64,000 nucleotides of DNA from Deltaproteobacteria bacterium (GCA_016717595.1 JADKFE010000003.1:124001-188000), one strand, 5' to 3'; shown: positions 10,010 to 18,429, counted from the stretch's first letter. The notes: generated by a model not told the origin, from the letters alone. Made by a program: numbers and translations.

Positions 10010-11740
10010 TCAGGCCGCGAACTGCCGCTCGACCAGGCGCCGGTAGAGCCCCTCCTGATGCACCAGCGCGTCGTGAGAGCCCTGCTGCACGGCCCGCCCG
10101 CCGTCGATGACGACGACCCGGTCGGCCTCTTTGACCGTGGAGAGCCGGTGGGCGATGACCAGGGTGGTGCGGCCGACCATCAGCCGCTCCAGGGCCTCTT
10201 GCACGAGGTGCTCGGACTCGGAGTCCAGCGCCGAGGTGGCCTCGTCGAGCACCAACACCCGAGGATCCTTGAGGATCGCCCGCGCGATGGCCACGCGCTG
10301 CTTCTGCCCGCCGCTCAGGCGCACGCCGCGCTCACCGACGAGGGTGGTGTAGCCCTCGGGGAACGAGGTGATGAAGTCGTGGGCGTTCGCCGCCCGCGCC
10401 GCGGCCTCGACCTCCGCGTCGCTCGCGGTTTGGCGGCCGTAGCGGATGTTCTCGGCGATGGTGGTGGCGAAGAGGATCGGCTCTTGGGAGACCACGCCCA
10501 CCTGCTCACGAAGCCAGCTCACGTCGAGGTTGGGGTAGGGGACGCCGTCGAGGGTGATCTGACCCGCTTGGGGGTCGTAAAACCGGCTCAGGAGCGCGGC
10601 GACGGTGGACTTTCCGCCGCCAGAGGGCCCGACCAACGCCACCACCTCACCCGGGCGCAGGCTGAGGCTCAGGCCTTGGAGCACGGGGTGGTCGGCGCGG
10701 CTGGGGTAGGCGAACTGAACGTCGGTCAGCTCGATCTGGCCTTGTACGTCCGGCACGCGCTCACCGCCAGAGCGCACCGTCGGCGAGCGGTCGAGGAGCT
10801 CAAACACCCGCTCCGAGGCGCCCAAGGCCTTCTGGAAGTCCTCCCACAAGGTCGCGAGGCTGCCCAAGGAGACGGCCACGGTGAGGGTGTAGAGCAAGAA
10901 GCTGGAGAGCTCACCCATGCTCATGCGGCCATCGACGAGGAGCGTGCCGCCGTACCACAAGACCACGACGATGGCGCCGTAGCCCGCCAAGCCGCCGACG
11001 CCCCGGAACAAGGCGCCGATCCAGGCCCGGTACCGCGCCTTCTCAAACGACTCCTCAACCGCCGCGCCATAACGACGGATCTCGGCGTCCTCTCGGGCGA
11101 AGGCGCGCACGGTGCGCACGCCGGAGAGCGTCTCCTCAGCGACCTCCGTGGACCGCGCCAAGGCGTCTTGCACCTCGCGGCTGGTGCGGCGAAACACCTT
11201 GCCGAACATCGCCGCGCCGATGACGACCAGGGGCACAATCGCCAAGGTGACGACGGTGAGGCGCCATGAGGTCCAGAACAAGGCGCCGATGCCGCCCAGG
11301 GCCATCACGAGAAACCGCAGCAACATCGAGAGGTTCACCGTCACGGCGCTCTGCAGCACGGCGGTGTCGGCGGCGAGGCGGCTGGTCAGCTCACCCGTTC
11401 GACGCTCATCGAAGAAGGCGATCTCTTGGCGAATGAGCGCCGCGTAGAGCTCACGGCGGAGCTGGGTGACCACACGCTCGCCGGCCACGGTGAACAGGTA
11501 CGCGCGGATGCCGCCGAAGACGCTGCCCACCAAAAACAAGGCGAGCAGGGCGATGGCGGACTCGTCCACCACCACACGCCCTTCCCCTTTGAGCACCCCA
11601 TCGACGATCTTCTGCACGGCGACGGGGTAGAGCAGCGTCACCCCCGCGCTGATGAACAGCGCGACGGTGGCGATGATGAGCCGCTTTGACTCAGGGCGGG
11701 CAAGAATAAGCAGACGGCGGAACGAGCTGACAGATTGCAT
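10010..11740 (-). CDS. ABC half-transporter, MsbA/ABCB-type exporter
   Basis: This is a fused permease-ATPase half-transporter. Residues 1-310 contain six membrane segments of the ABC type 1 exporter fold. The C-terminal ATPase has Walker A GPSGGGKST, the Q-loop in VVSQEPILF, signature LSGGQ, Walker B VLVLDEATSALD and the H-loop AHRLST. At 576 residues it is standard for a homodimeric lipid, peptide or multidrug exporter in the inner membrane. The substrate is unknown. It lies 31 bases downstream of the TolB-like gene on the same strand, so the two are probably cotranscribed. Confidence 0.9.
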   Translation of the reverse strand: MQSVSSFRRLLILARPESKRLIIATVALFISAGVTLLYPVAVQKIVDGVLKGEGRVVVDESAIALLALFLVGSVFGGIRAYLFTVAGERVVTQLRRELYAALIRQEIAFFDERRTGELTSRLAADTAVLQSAVTVNLSMLLRFLVMALGGIGALFWTSWRLTVVTLAIVPLVVIGAAMFGKVFRRTSREVQDALARSTEVAEETLSGVRTVRAFAREDAEIRRYGAAVEESFEKARYRAWIGALFRGVGGLAGYGAIVVVLWYGGTLLVDGRMSMGELSSFLLYTLTVAVSLGSLATLWEDFQKALGASERVFELLDRSPTVRSGGERVPDVQGQIELTDVQFAYPSRADHPVLQGLSLSLRPGEVVALVGPSGGGKSTVAALLSRFYDPQAGQITLDGVPYPNLDVSWLREQVGVVSQEPILFATTIAENIRYGRQTASDAEVEAAARAANAHDFITSFPEGYTTLVGERGVRLSGGQKQRVAIARAILKDPRVLVLDEATSALDSESEHLVQEALERLMVGRTTLVIAHRLSTVKEADRVVVIDGGRAVQQGSHDALVHQEGLYRRLVERQFAA

Positions 11741-11771
11741 CTTTGGAACATGAGCGCCCAGAGCCCGTTGG

Positions 11772-12836
11772 TCAAGGAGCTGGAGGCAGCTCCATCACAT
11801 AGATTCGCCGAAAGTCGCGGTCGTCCCCTTTGAGCTCCCCTTGGGCGGCCACGGCGAGCCAGATCTTGCCGCCGACGCTCACGAGGTCGTGATCCATGTT
11901 GCCCACGGTGCGGGTCGCCACCGGCTTGGGCAGCTTGCCGTCGAGGCCAACCCGCATGACGGGGTCGAAGCGGGCGTCGTCGTCGAGCACAAACACGAAG
12001 CCGTCGCTCCCCGGCAGCCACGCCGGGCCCTCGTCGTTGATCACCACCCCGGCCACGACCTTCTGGGAGCGCCCCGTGGAGAGCTCGACGACGTAGAGGT
12101 CAAACCGGGACTTGTCCTCGTGGTTTGAGTAGAACGCCAGCTTGGAGCCGTCGGGAGAGAAGCGCGGGCGGGTCTGGGTGTGGCCCCAAGGCGCGATGGC
12201 GACGGGGTTCGGCGCGCTGAGGTTCGTGATCACGAACACGGTGTCGCCCTCTGCGCCGCGCCCGACATAGGCCAAGGTGTTGGACTGGGGCGACCAGGCC
12301 GGGTGCAGCTCCGAGGTGGTGGCGTCGGCGGTGAGCCGTGTGGGCGGCCGGTCCAGCGCCTCGGCGCGCAGCAGGTAGAGATCGCCTTGGCCCGTGCGCG
12401 CTGAGGAGAACACGATGTATTGGCCGTCGGGGCTCCAGGCCGGGCCGCCATCGACGCCAGGGGAGGCCGCCAGGCGGGTGCCGCCTTGTAAGAAGAGGTC
12501 GTACTCGCGGTCGTCCCCGGCGGCGGAGTAGACGTAGGTGTTCAGCGCCTTGGGTGACCACGAGAGCTCGTGTACGACGGCGCTCTTGGGGATGGTGCCG
12601 AAGCCCGTGGTGAGCCCGGCGCTGGGCTTCGCGGCGGGGTTCACCTGGGTGACGCCGACGCCCGGCGCGTACAGGTGCAGGCTCACGGCGCGCTGACCGT
12701 GGTCGTTGAGCTCCCACGAGAGCCTTGAGCCGTCCGGCGACCAGCGCGGCGCCTGGGCGTGGGCGCTCACCTCCGGGGAGACGGCGACGGCCTGGGCGTT
12801 TGCGGCGGAGAGGGTGATCAGGAGCAGGCTGAGCAT
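11772..12836 (-). CDS. TolB-like PD40 beta-propeller protein, exported
   Basis: A short signal peptide (ending near SAANAQA) is followed by repeated blade motifs of the WD40-like PD40 type: RWSPDGSRLSW, AWSPDGQYIVFSS, AWSPQSNTLAYV, RFSPDGSKLAFYS. The length of 354 residues allows about six blades, and there is no TolB N-terminal domain. The protein is predicted to act in the periplasm as a binding or scaffold protein. It is the first gene of a likely two-gene unit with the downstream ABC exporter, hinting that it may assist envelope export, but this is inference from position. Confidence 0.75.
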   Translation of the reverse strand: MLSLLLITLSAANAQAVAVSPEVSAHAQAPRWSPDGSRLSWELNDHGQRAVSLHLYAPGVGVTQVNPAAKPSAGLTTGFGTIPKSAVVHELSWSPKALNTYVYSAAGDDREYDLFLQGGTRLAASPGVDGGPAWSPDGQYIVFSSARTGQGDLYLLRAEALDRPPTRLTADATTSELHPAWSPQSNTLAYVGRGAEGDTVFVITNLSAPNPVAIAPWGHTQTRPRFSPDGSKLAFYSNHEDKSRFDLYVVELSTGRSQKVVAGVVINDEGPAWLPGSDGFVFVLDDDARFDPVMRVGLDGKLPKPVATRTVGNMDHDLVSVGGKIWLAVAAQGELKGDDRDFRRIYVMELPPAP

Positions 12837-12993
12837 GACGAGGCATTCTACACCCGGACGTCGGCCCGTGTTCCGAGGGCAGCGCGTGACCGAGCGGCGG
12901 GGGAGTCGTGCGCGCGGTCATCCTCACGTCAGGGGGCCTTCCGCCTGGGGCTGGCACCGGTTATCGCCCTAGCCCTCGTGCTGGAGCCTCGCC

Positions 12994-13443
12994 ATGGCAG
13001 AGCCCGCTGCGCCCCTCAAGTCGCCTGAGCCCTCGACCGCCCTCCGCCTGTGGTGGGCGCTCGGCAAGCTTCGTTGCCCGGCCTGCGGCGAGGGCAAGCT
13101 CTACTCGGGCTGGTTCGCCATGAACGAGACCTGCCCGTCCTGCGGCGCGCGGTTCTTTCGTTGGGAGGGCTCGTGGACGGGGCCGACGGTGATGGGCTAC
13201 ACCACCGGGGCCTTGGTCGCGGCGGCGGCGGGCCTCGCCATTCATTCGGTTCGTGGCCTACAAGACGGCGATCAGTGGTTCCTCATCGTCGCCGCCATCA
13301 TCGGGGCCTTGGCGCCGTTTCATCGCACGAAGGCCGCCTGGGTGTGGACGCTCCACCGCACGGGCTGGGTGTTCCGCGACGGCGACCACGGCACGATCAA
13401 GGGCCGCAGCTCGGGCTCGGCCCCGCCGCTCAAGCGCGCCTGA
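12994..13443 (+). CDS. DUF983 family membrane protein
   Basis: The N-terminal region carries two CxxC pairs (CPACGEGKL and CPSCGARFF) separated by about 20 residues, typical of the DUF983 zinc-ribbon-like head. Two hydrophobic membrane segments and a conserved Trp-rich end follow. At 149 residues it matches the family's usual size. DUF983 proteins are inner-membrane proteins of unknown role, often near respiratory genes in Proteobacteria. No such genes are next to it here. The start is the ATG in a GCCATGG context, with no strong Shine-Dalgarno sequence. Confidence 0.75.
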   Translation: MAEPAAPLKSPEPSTALRLWWALGKLRCPACGEGKLYSGWFAMNETCPSCGARFFRWEGSWTGPTVMGYTTGALVAAAAGLAIHSVRGLQDGDQWFLIVAAIIGALAPFHRTKAAWVWTLHRTGWVFRDGDHGTIKGRSSGSAPPLKRA

Positions 13444-13461
13444 GCGGCGGGCTCACCCGGC

Positions 13462-14463
13462 TCAGAGATGGTCGGGCAGGCCGAAGCGGGGGAAGAGGCT
13501 CGCCGTGTCTAAGAACGCGGTGATCGTGATGATCTTGCCGTCTTGAAGCTCCAGCACATGCAGCGCCCAAGGGCTGTGGCCCCCGGCGGGATCGAGCCGG
13601 TACTGACCAAACGCCAGGCCGCCGTTCGCCGCCGTGGGCAAAAACCGGCTCCCACGGCAGCCCGCGCCGGTGCCCAACATCCAGGTGCGCACGGCCTCGG
13701 GGCCCTTGAGCCACAAGGCGTAGGGCGGCATCGACTGCACCACCTCCTCGTGCAACATCGAGGCCAAGGCGTCCATGTCGTAGGCCTCGAAGGCGGCGAT
13801 ATAGCGGTTGAGCAGTCGCTCGTGGTCGGTGGCCAAGCTCACCGCGTCGGTGGGCTGGGGCGCTTTGGCGCTGAGCGTGGCCCGGGCGCGCTGCAAGGCG
13901 CTGTTCACCGACGCGACGGAGTCTCCAAGCAGCGCGCCGACCTCGGTGGCCTCAAACCCCGCCACGTCCCGCAGCAAGAGCACGGCGCGCTGCCGAGGCG
14001 GGAGGTGCTGGAGCGCGGCGACGAAGGCCAGGCGGATGGACTCCTTGAGGATCGCCTGAGAGGCGGGATCTGCGTGCTCAGGCAAGACCATGGCGTCGGG
14101 GATGGGCTCTACCCAGGTCTCGGGCGCGCGCTGGGGGCCGGGCGGGCCGCTGGCGTCTCCGGCAGCGCCGATCTCCACGGGGCGAATCCGCCGGGCGCGA
14201 CCCTCGAGCATGTCCAGGCACACCCTCGTGGCCACACGAAACAGCCACGAGCGTAGAGAGGCCCGGCCCTCAAACCGCTCGTGGCCTCGCCATGCGCGCA
14301 AGAGCGTCTCTTGAACCGCGTCTTCAGCCTCGACCAAGGCCCCCAACATGCGGTAACAGCAGGCGGTCAGCTCGGGACGATGCTGCTTAAACGCCCGCTC
14401 CAGCTCGGCGGGCAGGGCGGCGGGGGGCATCGGGGTAGACGAGGAGGCTTGGCGAGATGGCAT
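13462..14463 (-). CDS. ECF sigma factor with C-terminal SnoaL-like domain
   Basis: Region sigma-2 (YRMLGALVEAEDAVQE and SLRSWLFRVATRVC) and region sigma-4 (LPPRQRAVLLLRDVAGF, followed by VASVNSALQRAR) are clear. After residue 215 a SnoaL/NTF2-like domain follows, with LNRYIAAFEAYDMDALASML and a C-terminal beta-rich half. This is the architecture of the SigG-type group (TIGR02960-like), in which the extra domain is thought to regulate the sigma factor in cis in place of an anti-sigma. No anti-sigma gene is adjacent. It is predicted to direct RNA polymerase to a small regulon, unknown here. The 120 bases upstream are unusually A+T-rich and hold a long hairpin. Confidence 0.9.
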   Translation of the reverse strand: MPSRQASSSTPMPPAALPAELERAFKQHRPELTACCYRMLGALVEAEDAVQETLLRAWRGHERFEGRASLRSWLFRVATRVCLDMLEGRARRIRPVEIGAAGDASGPPGPQRAPETWVEPIPDAMVLPEHADPASQAILKESIRLAFVAALQHLPPRQRAVLLLRDVAGFEATEVGALLGDSVASVNSALQRARATLSAKAPQPTDAVSLATDHERLLNRYIAAFEAYDMDALASMLHEEVVQSMPPYALWLKGPEAVRTWMLGTGAGCRGSRFLPTAANGGLAFGQYRLDPAGGHSPWALHVLELQDGKIITITAFLDTASLFPRFGLPDHL

Positions 14464-14510
14464 TGCCGCACATTAACCCGCTCCCCCAAGCGCGCGAAGG
14501 GGAGACGACA

Positions 14511-14541
14511 GAAGCCAAGGCGTATGACTCACCTTGGCTTC
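14511..14541 (-). terminator. Inverted repeat between VOC and sigma-factor genes
   Basis: Ten-base arms GAAGCCAAGG and CCTTGGCTTC pair perfectly around an 11-base loop. It sits 3' of the VOC gene and 5' of the sigma-factor gene, both on the minus strand. There is only a weak T-rich stretch after it, so it may be a terminator for the VOC gene or an operator or leader hairpin for the sigma factor. Confidence 0.45.
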
Positions 14542-14583
14542 AAGTGAATTGTTGTTGAAGATCAGAAGGTTACGAAAAATCTC

Positions 14584-15030
14584 TCAGGCGGGCGCGTCGC
14601 CTTGCCCTGGAAAGGCCGAGATGTCCATGAAGAACAGCTCCCAGTGGTGCCCGTCGAGGTCGTAGATGTTGCGCTGGTACATGAAGCCGTAATCGACGGG
14701 CTCGCCGTTGCTGGTGGCCCCGGCGTCGATGGCGGCGGCGTACAGGGCGTCTACCTCGGCCCGGCTGTCGCAGGTGATGGCGAACAGGCCCTCGACGTGG
14801 GTGCGGGTGTCGCAGATCGCCTTTGACGTGAAGTCCTTAAAGCGCCCCTCGACGAGCAGCATCACGAAGGCCTCGTCGTTGAGGATCATGCAGGCCGCGT
14901 TCTGGTCGGTGAACATCGGGTTGAAGAAGAACCCGAGCTTGCCGAAGAACTCCTTCGTGGCCTCCAGATCGCGGACGGGCAGGTTGAGGAAGATCTTGCG
15001 GGGGTGAGCGAGGTTGATCGGCTGGGACAC
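14584..15030 (-). CDS. VOC superfamily (glyoxalase/dioxygenase-like) protein
   Basis: The protein shows the vicinal-oxygen-chelate pattern: FLNLPVRDLEATKEFFGKLG in the first half-module, then YGFMYQRNIYDLDGHHWEL in the second, with HHWEL ending in the usual metal-ligand Glu position. With about 148 residues it is a single VOC domain resembling lactoylglutathione-lyase-like proteins of unknown substrate. I chose the GTG start because a GGAGG lies five bases upstream. A longer frame from an upstream ATG exists but has no ribosome binding site and adds unconserved residues. It is cytoplasmic. The gene upstream, thiC, ends with its own terminator, so this gene is probably transcribed alone. Confidence 0.8.
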   Translation of the reverse strand: MSQPINLAHPRKIFLNLPVRDLEATKEFFGKLGFFFNPMFTDQNAACMILNDEAFVMLLVEGRFKDFTSKAICDTRTHVEGLFAITCDSRAEVDALYAAAIDAGATSNGEPVDYGFMYQRNIYDLDGHHWELFFMDISAFPGQGDAPA

Positions 15031-15102
15031 GGTCGCCTCCAAGGGCGCTTTGGGTTCAGCGGTGTAGACGGCCGGCCGCCGCCTCACTCATCGGTTCACC
15101 GC

Positions 15103-15144
15103 AAAAAAATCGGCGGCGGGATCCGCTCGGACCCAGCCGCCGAT
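15103..15144 (-). terminator. Rho-independent terminator of thiC
   Basis: On the minus strand the stem ATCGGCGGC/GCCGCCGAT is followed directly by a run of seven T, just after the thiC stop. This is a classical intrinsic terminator. Confidence 0.9.
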
Positions 15145-15159
15145 CTTCTTCGCTCAGGC

Positions 15160-16767
15160 TCAGCTTGGCTCAAGCAGGTAGAGCTGGCTGCCCTCGGCCA
15201 CGAACCGCTCGCTCATCTCGTCGAGGCCCCGCTGGCGCGCGGCCTCGGCGTCTTCGCCCATCTTCAGGGCCTCGGCGCGGATCTCTTGGGTGATCTGCAT
15301 CGAGCAGAAGCGCGGGCCACACATCGAGCAGAAGTGCGCCGTCTTCGCCGCCGGGGCGGGCAGGGTGGCGTCGTGGTAGGCCCGGGCGGTCTGGGGATCG
15401 ATGGCCAGCTCAAACTGGTCCTCCCAGCGGAACTCAAAGCGCGCCCGGCTCAAGGCGTCGTCCCAGTCCCGGGCGCCGGGGTGCCGCTTGGCCACGTCGG
15501 CGGCGTGGGCGGCGATGCGGTAGGCGATCATGCCCTGCTTGACGTCCTCACGCTCGGGCAGGCCGAGGTGCTCTTTGGGCGTGACGTAGCACAACATCGC
15601 GCAGCCCATGGAGCCGATCGCCGCCGCGCCGATGCCTGAAGAGAAGTGGTCGTAGCCCGGCGAGATGTCCACCACCAAGGGCCCCAGCGTGTAGAACGGC
15701 GCCTCAAAGCACTCTTTGAGCTGGCGGTCCATGTTCTCTTGGATGAGATCGAAGGGCACATGGCCAGGGCCCTCGATCATCACCTGCACGTCGTCGCGCC
15801 AGGCCACCTCGGTCAGCTCGCCCAAGGTGCTCAGCTCGGCGAACTGGGCGTCGTCGTTGGCGTCAGCCAAACACCCGGGCCGCAGGCCGTCGCCCAGAGA
15901 GAACGACACGTCGTAGCGCTTCATCAAGGCGACGATCTGGTCGAAGTGCTCGTAGAGGAAGCTCTCTTTGTGGTGATGGAGGCACCAGCGCGCCATGATC
16001 GAGCCGCCCCGGCTCACGATGCCCGTGATGCGGCGGGCGGTGAGGGGGACGTGGGCCAGGCGCACCCCGGCGTGAATGGTGAAGTAGTCCACGCCTTGTT
16101 CGGCCTGCTCGGCGAGGGTGTCCAAGAACACCTGGATGTCGAGCTTCTCTACCCGGCCCTTCACGCGCTCCAGGCACTCGTAGATCGGCACGGTGCCGAT
16201 GGGCACGGGGCTGTTGCGCAGGATGAGCTCCCGGGTCTTGTGCAGGTTGGGGCCCGTGGAGAGGTCCATCACCGTGTCGGCGCCCCAGCGCAGGGACCAG
16301 CGCAGCTTCTCGACCTCTTCATCCGGCGAAGAGGTGACGGCGCTGGAGCCTAAGTTGGCGTTGACCTTCACCTTAAAGCGGCGGCCGATGATCATCGGCT
16401 CCAGCTCTAAGTGTTTGCGGTTCGCGGGGATGATGGCGCGGCCTGCGGCCAGCTCCGTCCGCACCTTCTCCGGCGTGCAGCCCTCACGCACCGCCACAAA
16501 ACGCATCTCTTCAGTGATGAGCCCCTGCCGGGCGTAGTGCATCTGGGAGAAGTTCGTGTCTCCCCGGGCCTCTCTTGGGGCCACCCACGGCGCCCTGCGC
16601 TTGGGCAGGCCGTCCTCCCAGTGGGCGCCTTGGGGCCCGGAGCTGTCATACAGGCGCAGGGCCTCGCCGTTGGAGCAGCGGATCTCTCGGAAGGGCACCT
16701 CCAGCTCACCAACATAGAGCTTGTGGTGGTTTCGCCCGCCGATGTCAAACGTGTCGCTTGTCGCCAT
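15160..16767 (-). CDS. thiC: Phosphomethylpyrimidine synthase ThiC
   Basis: ThiC converts 5-aminoimidazole ribotide to hydroxymethylpyrimidine phosphate, the pyrimidine branch of thiamine synthesis, using a [4Fe-4S] cluster and S-adenosylmethionine. The C-terminal CSMCGPRFC gives the family's CX2CX4C cluster motif. Conserved blocks such as VKVNANLGSSAV, MIEGPGHVPFDLI and GPLVVDISPGYDH are all present. The length of 535 residues is close to the usual size, and the N-terminus is of the shorter bacterial form. It stands alone with no other thi gene adjacent. It is controlled by the TPP riboswitch in its leader, whose 3' end contains the ribosome binding site GGAGGAA. Confidence 0.97.
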   Translation of the reverse strand: MATSDTFDIGGRNHHKLYVGELEVPFREIRCSNGEALRLYDSSGPQGAHWEDGLPKRRAPWVAPREARGDTNFSQMHYARQGLITEEMRFVAVREGCTPEKVRTELAAGRAIIPANRKHLELEPMIIGRRFKVKVNANLGSSAVTSSPDEEVEKLRWSLRWGADTVMDLSTGPNLHKTRELILRNSPVPIGTVPIYECLERVKGRVEKLDIQVFLDTLAEQAEQGVDYFTIHAGVRLAHVPLTARRITGIVSRGGSIMARWCLHHHKESFLYEHFDQIVALMKRYDVSFSLGDGLRPGCLADANDDAQFAELSTLGELTEVAWRDDVQVMIEGPGHVPFDLIQENMDRQLKECFEAPFYTLGPLVVDISPGYDHFSSGIGAAAIGSMGCAMLCYVTPKEHLGLPEREDVKQGMIAYRIAAHAADVAKRHPGARDWDDALSRARFEFRWEDQFELAIDPQTARAYHDATLPAPAAKTAHFCSMCGPRFCSMQITQEIRAEALKMGEDAEAARQRGLDEMSERFVAEGSQLYLLEPS

Positions 16768-16768
16768 G

Positions 16769-16866
16769 CTCGCTTTCCTCCGCCGGTTTTACCCGGATCA
16801 GGTTCCGCGGTGTGTTCTCAGACCCGAGTCCGACACGACATGCGTCAGGGGGCCACCCGCAGCGAG
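16769..16866 (-). promoter_or_regulatory. TPP riboswitch (THI element) upstream of thiC
   Basis: Read on the minus strand, the leader holds the conserved THI-box pieces: GGGTGGCCCC, CTGAGAACACACC, GGAACCTGATCCGGGTAAA and ACCGGCGGAGG. These match the thiamine pyrophosphate aptamer. An outer helix can form between CTCGCT at the 5' side and AGCGAG just before the ATG, enclosing the GGAGGAA ribosome binding site. That arrangement suggests control of translation initiation: thiamine pyrophosphate binding would hide the ribosome binding site. No intrinsic terminator with a T-run lies between aptamer and start codon. Confidence 0.93.
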
Positions 16867-16904
16867 AGCCCTGGCGGCATAACCCAGGCCGCCGATCCCG
16901 CCCA

Positions 16905-16933
16905 TTGACAGGGCAGGGGCGACCAGCTAAAGA
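16905..16933 (+). promoter_or_regulatory. Sigma-70-type promoter of tRNA-Leu
   Basis: A perfect TTGACA is separated by 17 bases from TAAAGA. The expected start point is about 6 bases before the mature tRNA. Confidence 0.75.
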
Positions 16934-16945
16934 TGTGGGGCCGCT

Positions 16946-17031
16946 GCGGGAGTGGCGGAATGGCAGACGCGCTAGGCTCAGGACCTAGTGGCCGAAAGGC
17001 TGTGTGGGTTCGACTCCCTCCTCCCGCACCA
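16946..17031 (+). tRNA. tRNA-Leu(CAG)
   Basis: This is a class II tRNA of 86 bases including an encoded CCA. The acceptor arms GCGGGAG/CTCCCGC pair fully. The anticodon stem CTAGG/CCTAG encloses the loop CTCAGGA, giving anticodon CAG (reads CUG). A long variable arm (GGCCGAAAGGCT) marks it as leucine. The T arm shows one apparent T-T mismatch in its stem. It is preceded by a good promoter and followed by an intrinsic terminator, so it is a single-gene unit. Confidence 0.95.
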
Positions 17032-17034
17032 TCA

Positions 17035-17075
17035 AAAGCCGTCCGATTCAACTCGGGCGGCTTTCTTCTTTCCTT
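17035..17075 (+). terminator. Intrinsic terminator after tRNA-Leu
   Basis: A 12-base-pair stem (AAAGCCGTCCGA with TCGGGCGGCTTT, loop TTCAAC) is followed by TTCTTCTTT. It lies four bases after the tRNA. Confidence 0.9.
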
Positions 17076-17170
17076 GGGTCGTGGCTCGGTTTGCTGACGT
17101 TCCTTTGACCGCGACCCCGCGTAGTTCTCTGGCATAAGAGCAGACCCCTGATCACCGCTCGGAGATGATG

Positions 17171-17782
17171 ATGATCCTCACGCTCAGCCTGCTCTTCGCC
17201 TGCACCCAGACCGGCTCGATCGAGCTCGGCGGCCCCAAAGACGGCCGCCCGCCCGTCTCTGACACCGACCTCGGCGGGGACGACAGCGGCGCCGATGACA
17301 CCGACGCAGGCGGCGACAGCGCGGACGACACCAGCCCTCCCGAGGACACCAGCCCTCCTGAAGACACCTCGCCCCCCGAGGACACCGAGCCCCAGCGGGG
17401 TGAGCCCGACTACTCGGTCTGGATCGGCACCCGCGAGCTGAGCTACGACGGCTGCGAGGCCACGCTCACCGAGAAGGGCACCCTTCTCTCGTCCGACTGG
17501 GACTACTACGACTACCTCGGCTACTACTGCGAAGACTGCAAGCTGTGGTACGAGGTCACGGTGAGCCCGTCGAGCGCCTGCGGGCTCAGCGTCTCCACGA
17601 GCACCTACCGGGGCCTCGTCTTGAGTGAAGGCTCGGCGGACGTGTACTTCATGGGCAGCGACTTCCGCTCTGGCGGGCTTCTGGCCGAGGGCGGCACCTT
17701 TGACGGCTACACGATCTCCTACGCGTATGAGACCAGCGGCGTTACCTTGACCGGCCTCGTGGAGTTCCCGGAGCTCAAGTAG
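17171..17782 (+). CDS. Small acidic lipoprotein with PPEDTS repeats
   Basis: The signal peptide is short and ends in the lipobox LLFAC, so the mature protein is lipid-anchored. A Gly/Asp/Thr/Pro-rich linker follows, including three copies of SPPEDT at protein and DNA level. The globular domain is about 120 residues and rich in Tyr, with paired Cys (YYCEDCKLWY). I do not recognise a family. Three ATG codons occur in a row. I chose the third because the GGAG box then lies at a workable distance of six bases. The Nudix gene overlaps its stop by one base, so the two are translationally coupled. Confidence 0.75.
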   Translation: MILTLSLLFACTQTGSIELGGPKDGRPPVSDTDLGGDDSGADDTDAGGDSADDTSPPEDTSPPEDTSPPEDTEPQRGEPDYSVWIGTRELSYDGCEATLTEKGTLLSSDWDYYDYLGYYCEDCKLWYEVTVSPSSACGLSVSTSTYRGLVLSEGSADVYFMGSDFRSGGLLAEGGTFDGYTISYAYETSGVTLTGLVEFPELK

Positions 17783-18312
17783 TGCTTACGCCGCGACTTC
17801 CTATCTACAAGGGCCGGATCGTCGATCTTGGCCTAGAGTCTGTGGAGCTTCCCAGCGGCCACCGCGTCGAGCTGGAGGTGATCCGTCACCCCGGCGCCGC
17901 CGCGGTGGTGCCCCTTCACGACGACGGCACCATCACCCTGGTGCACCAGTACCGCCACGCCGGGGGAGGCATGCACTTTGAGCTGCCCGCGGGGGTGCTC
18001 GACAACGGCGAGGTGCCTGAGCTCTGCGCGCGGCGTGAGCTGCGGGAGGAGGTCGGGCTCGGCTGTGAGGAGCTTCTGCGCCTGGGCATGATTCACACGA
18101 CGCCGGGCTTCACCGATGAGCGCATCTGGATCTTCCTCGCCCGCGGGCTCACGGAGATCGGCGCCGCGCCCGAGCCCGATGAGCACCTGAGCCCCGTGCG
18201 GCTCACCGTCGCCCGCGCGCTGGAGCTGGTGGACCTGGGCGAGCTCACCGACGCCAAGACGATCTCCGGGCTGTTCATGCTCACGCGGTTTTTGGCGCGC
18301 ACCTCGGGCTGA
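17782..18312 (+). CDS. Nudix hydrolase, ADP-ribose pyrophosphatase-like
   Basis: The Nudix box is complete: a Gly in PAGVLDNGE, then RRELREEVGL, matching Gx5Ex7REUxEExGU. The surrounding sequence (ITLVHQYRHAGG before the box, HTTPGFTDERIWIFLA after it) resembles the NudF/ADP-ribose pyrophosphatase group. The likely activity is Mg-dependent hydrolysis of ADP-ribose or another nucleoside diphosphate derivative in the cytoplasm. The length of 176 residues is typical. GTG overlaps the TAG of the upstream lipoprotein gene. The end of the gene lies in the upstream region of the sigma-54-controlled operon. Confidence 0.85.
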   Translation: MLTPRLPIYKGRIVDLGLESVELPSGHRVELEVIRHPGAAAVVPLHDDGTITLVHQYRHAGGGMHFELPAGVLDNGEVPELCARRELREEVGLGCEELLRLGMIHTTPGFTDERIWIFLARGLTEIGAAPEPDEHLSPVRLTVARALELVDLGELTDAKTISGLFMLTRFLARTSG

Positions 18313-18350
18313 TCGGTCTTTGGGCTGATCGCCTGTCACGCCTTGGCCCT

Positions 18351-18366
18351 ACGACACGGATGTCGT
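18351..18366. promoter_or_regulatory. Inverted repeat, possible activator site upstream of the sigma-54 promoter
   Basis: ACGACA and TGTCGT form a perfect six-base inverted repeat with a four-base spacer. Its centre is about 97 bases upstream of the predicted start point of the propeller operon, a common place for enhancer-binding proteins. A direct repeat GGGCTGATCG occurs twice with 16-base spacing just before it (18306 and 18322). No binding protein is known; the assignment is inferred. Confidence 0.45.
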
Positions 18367-18429
18367 GATCTGCGCGCCGCGCTGCGACGGATCACCGCTC
18401 CAACGGTCAGAATGAGAAGTCTGAGCGCG

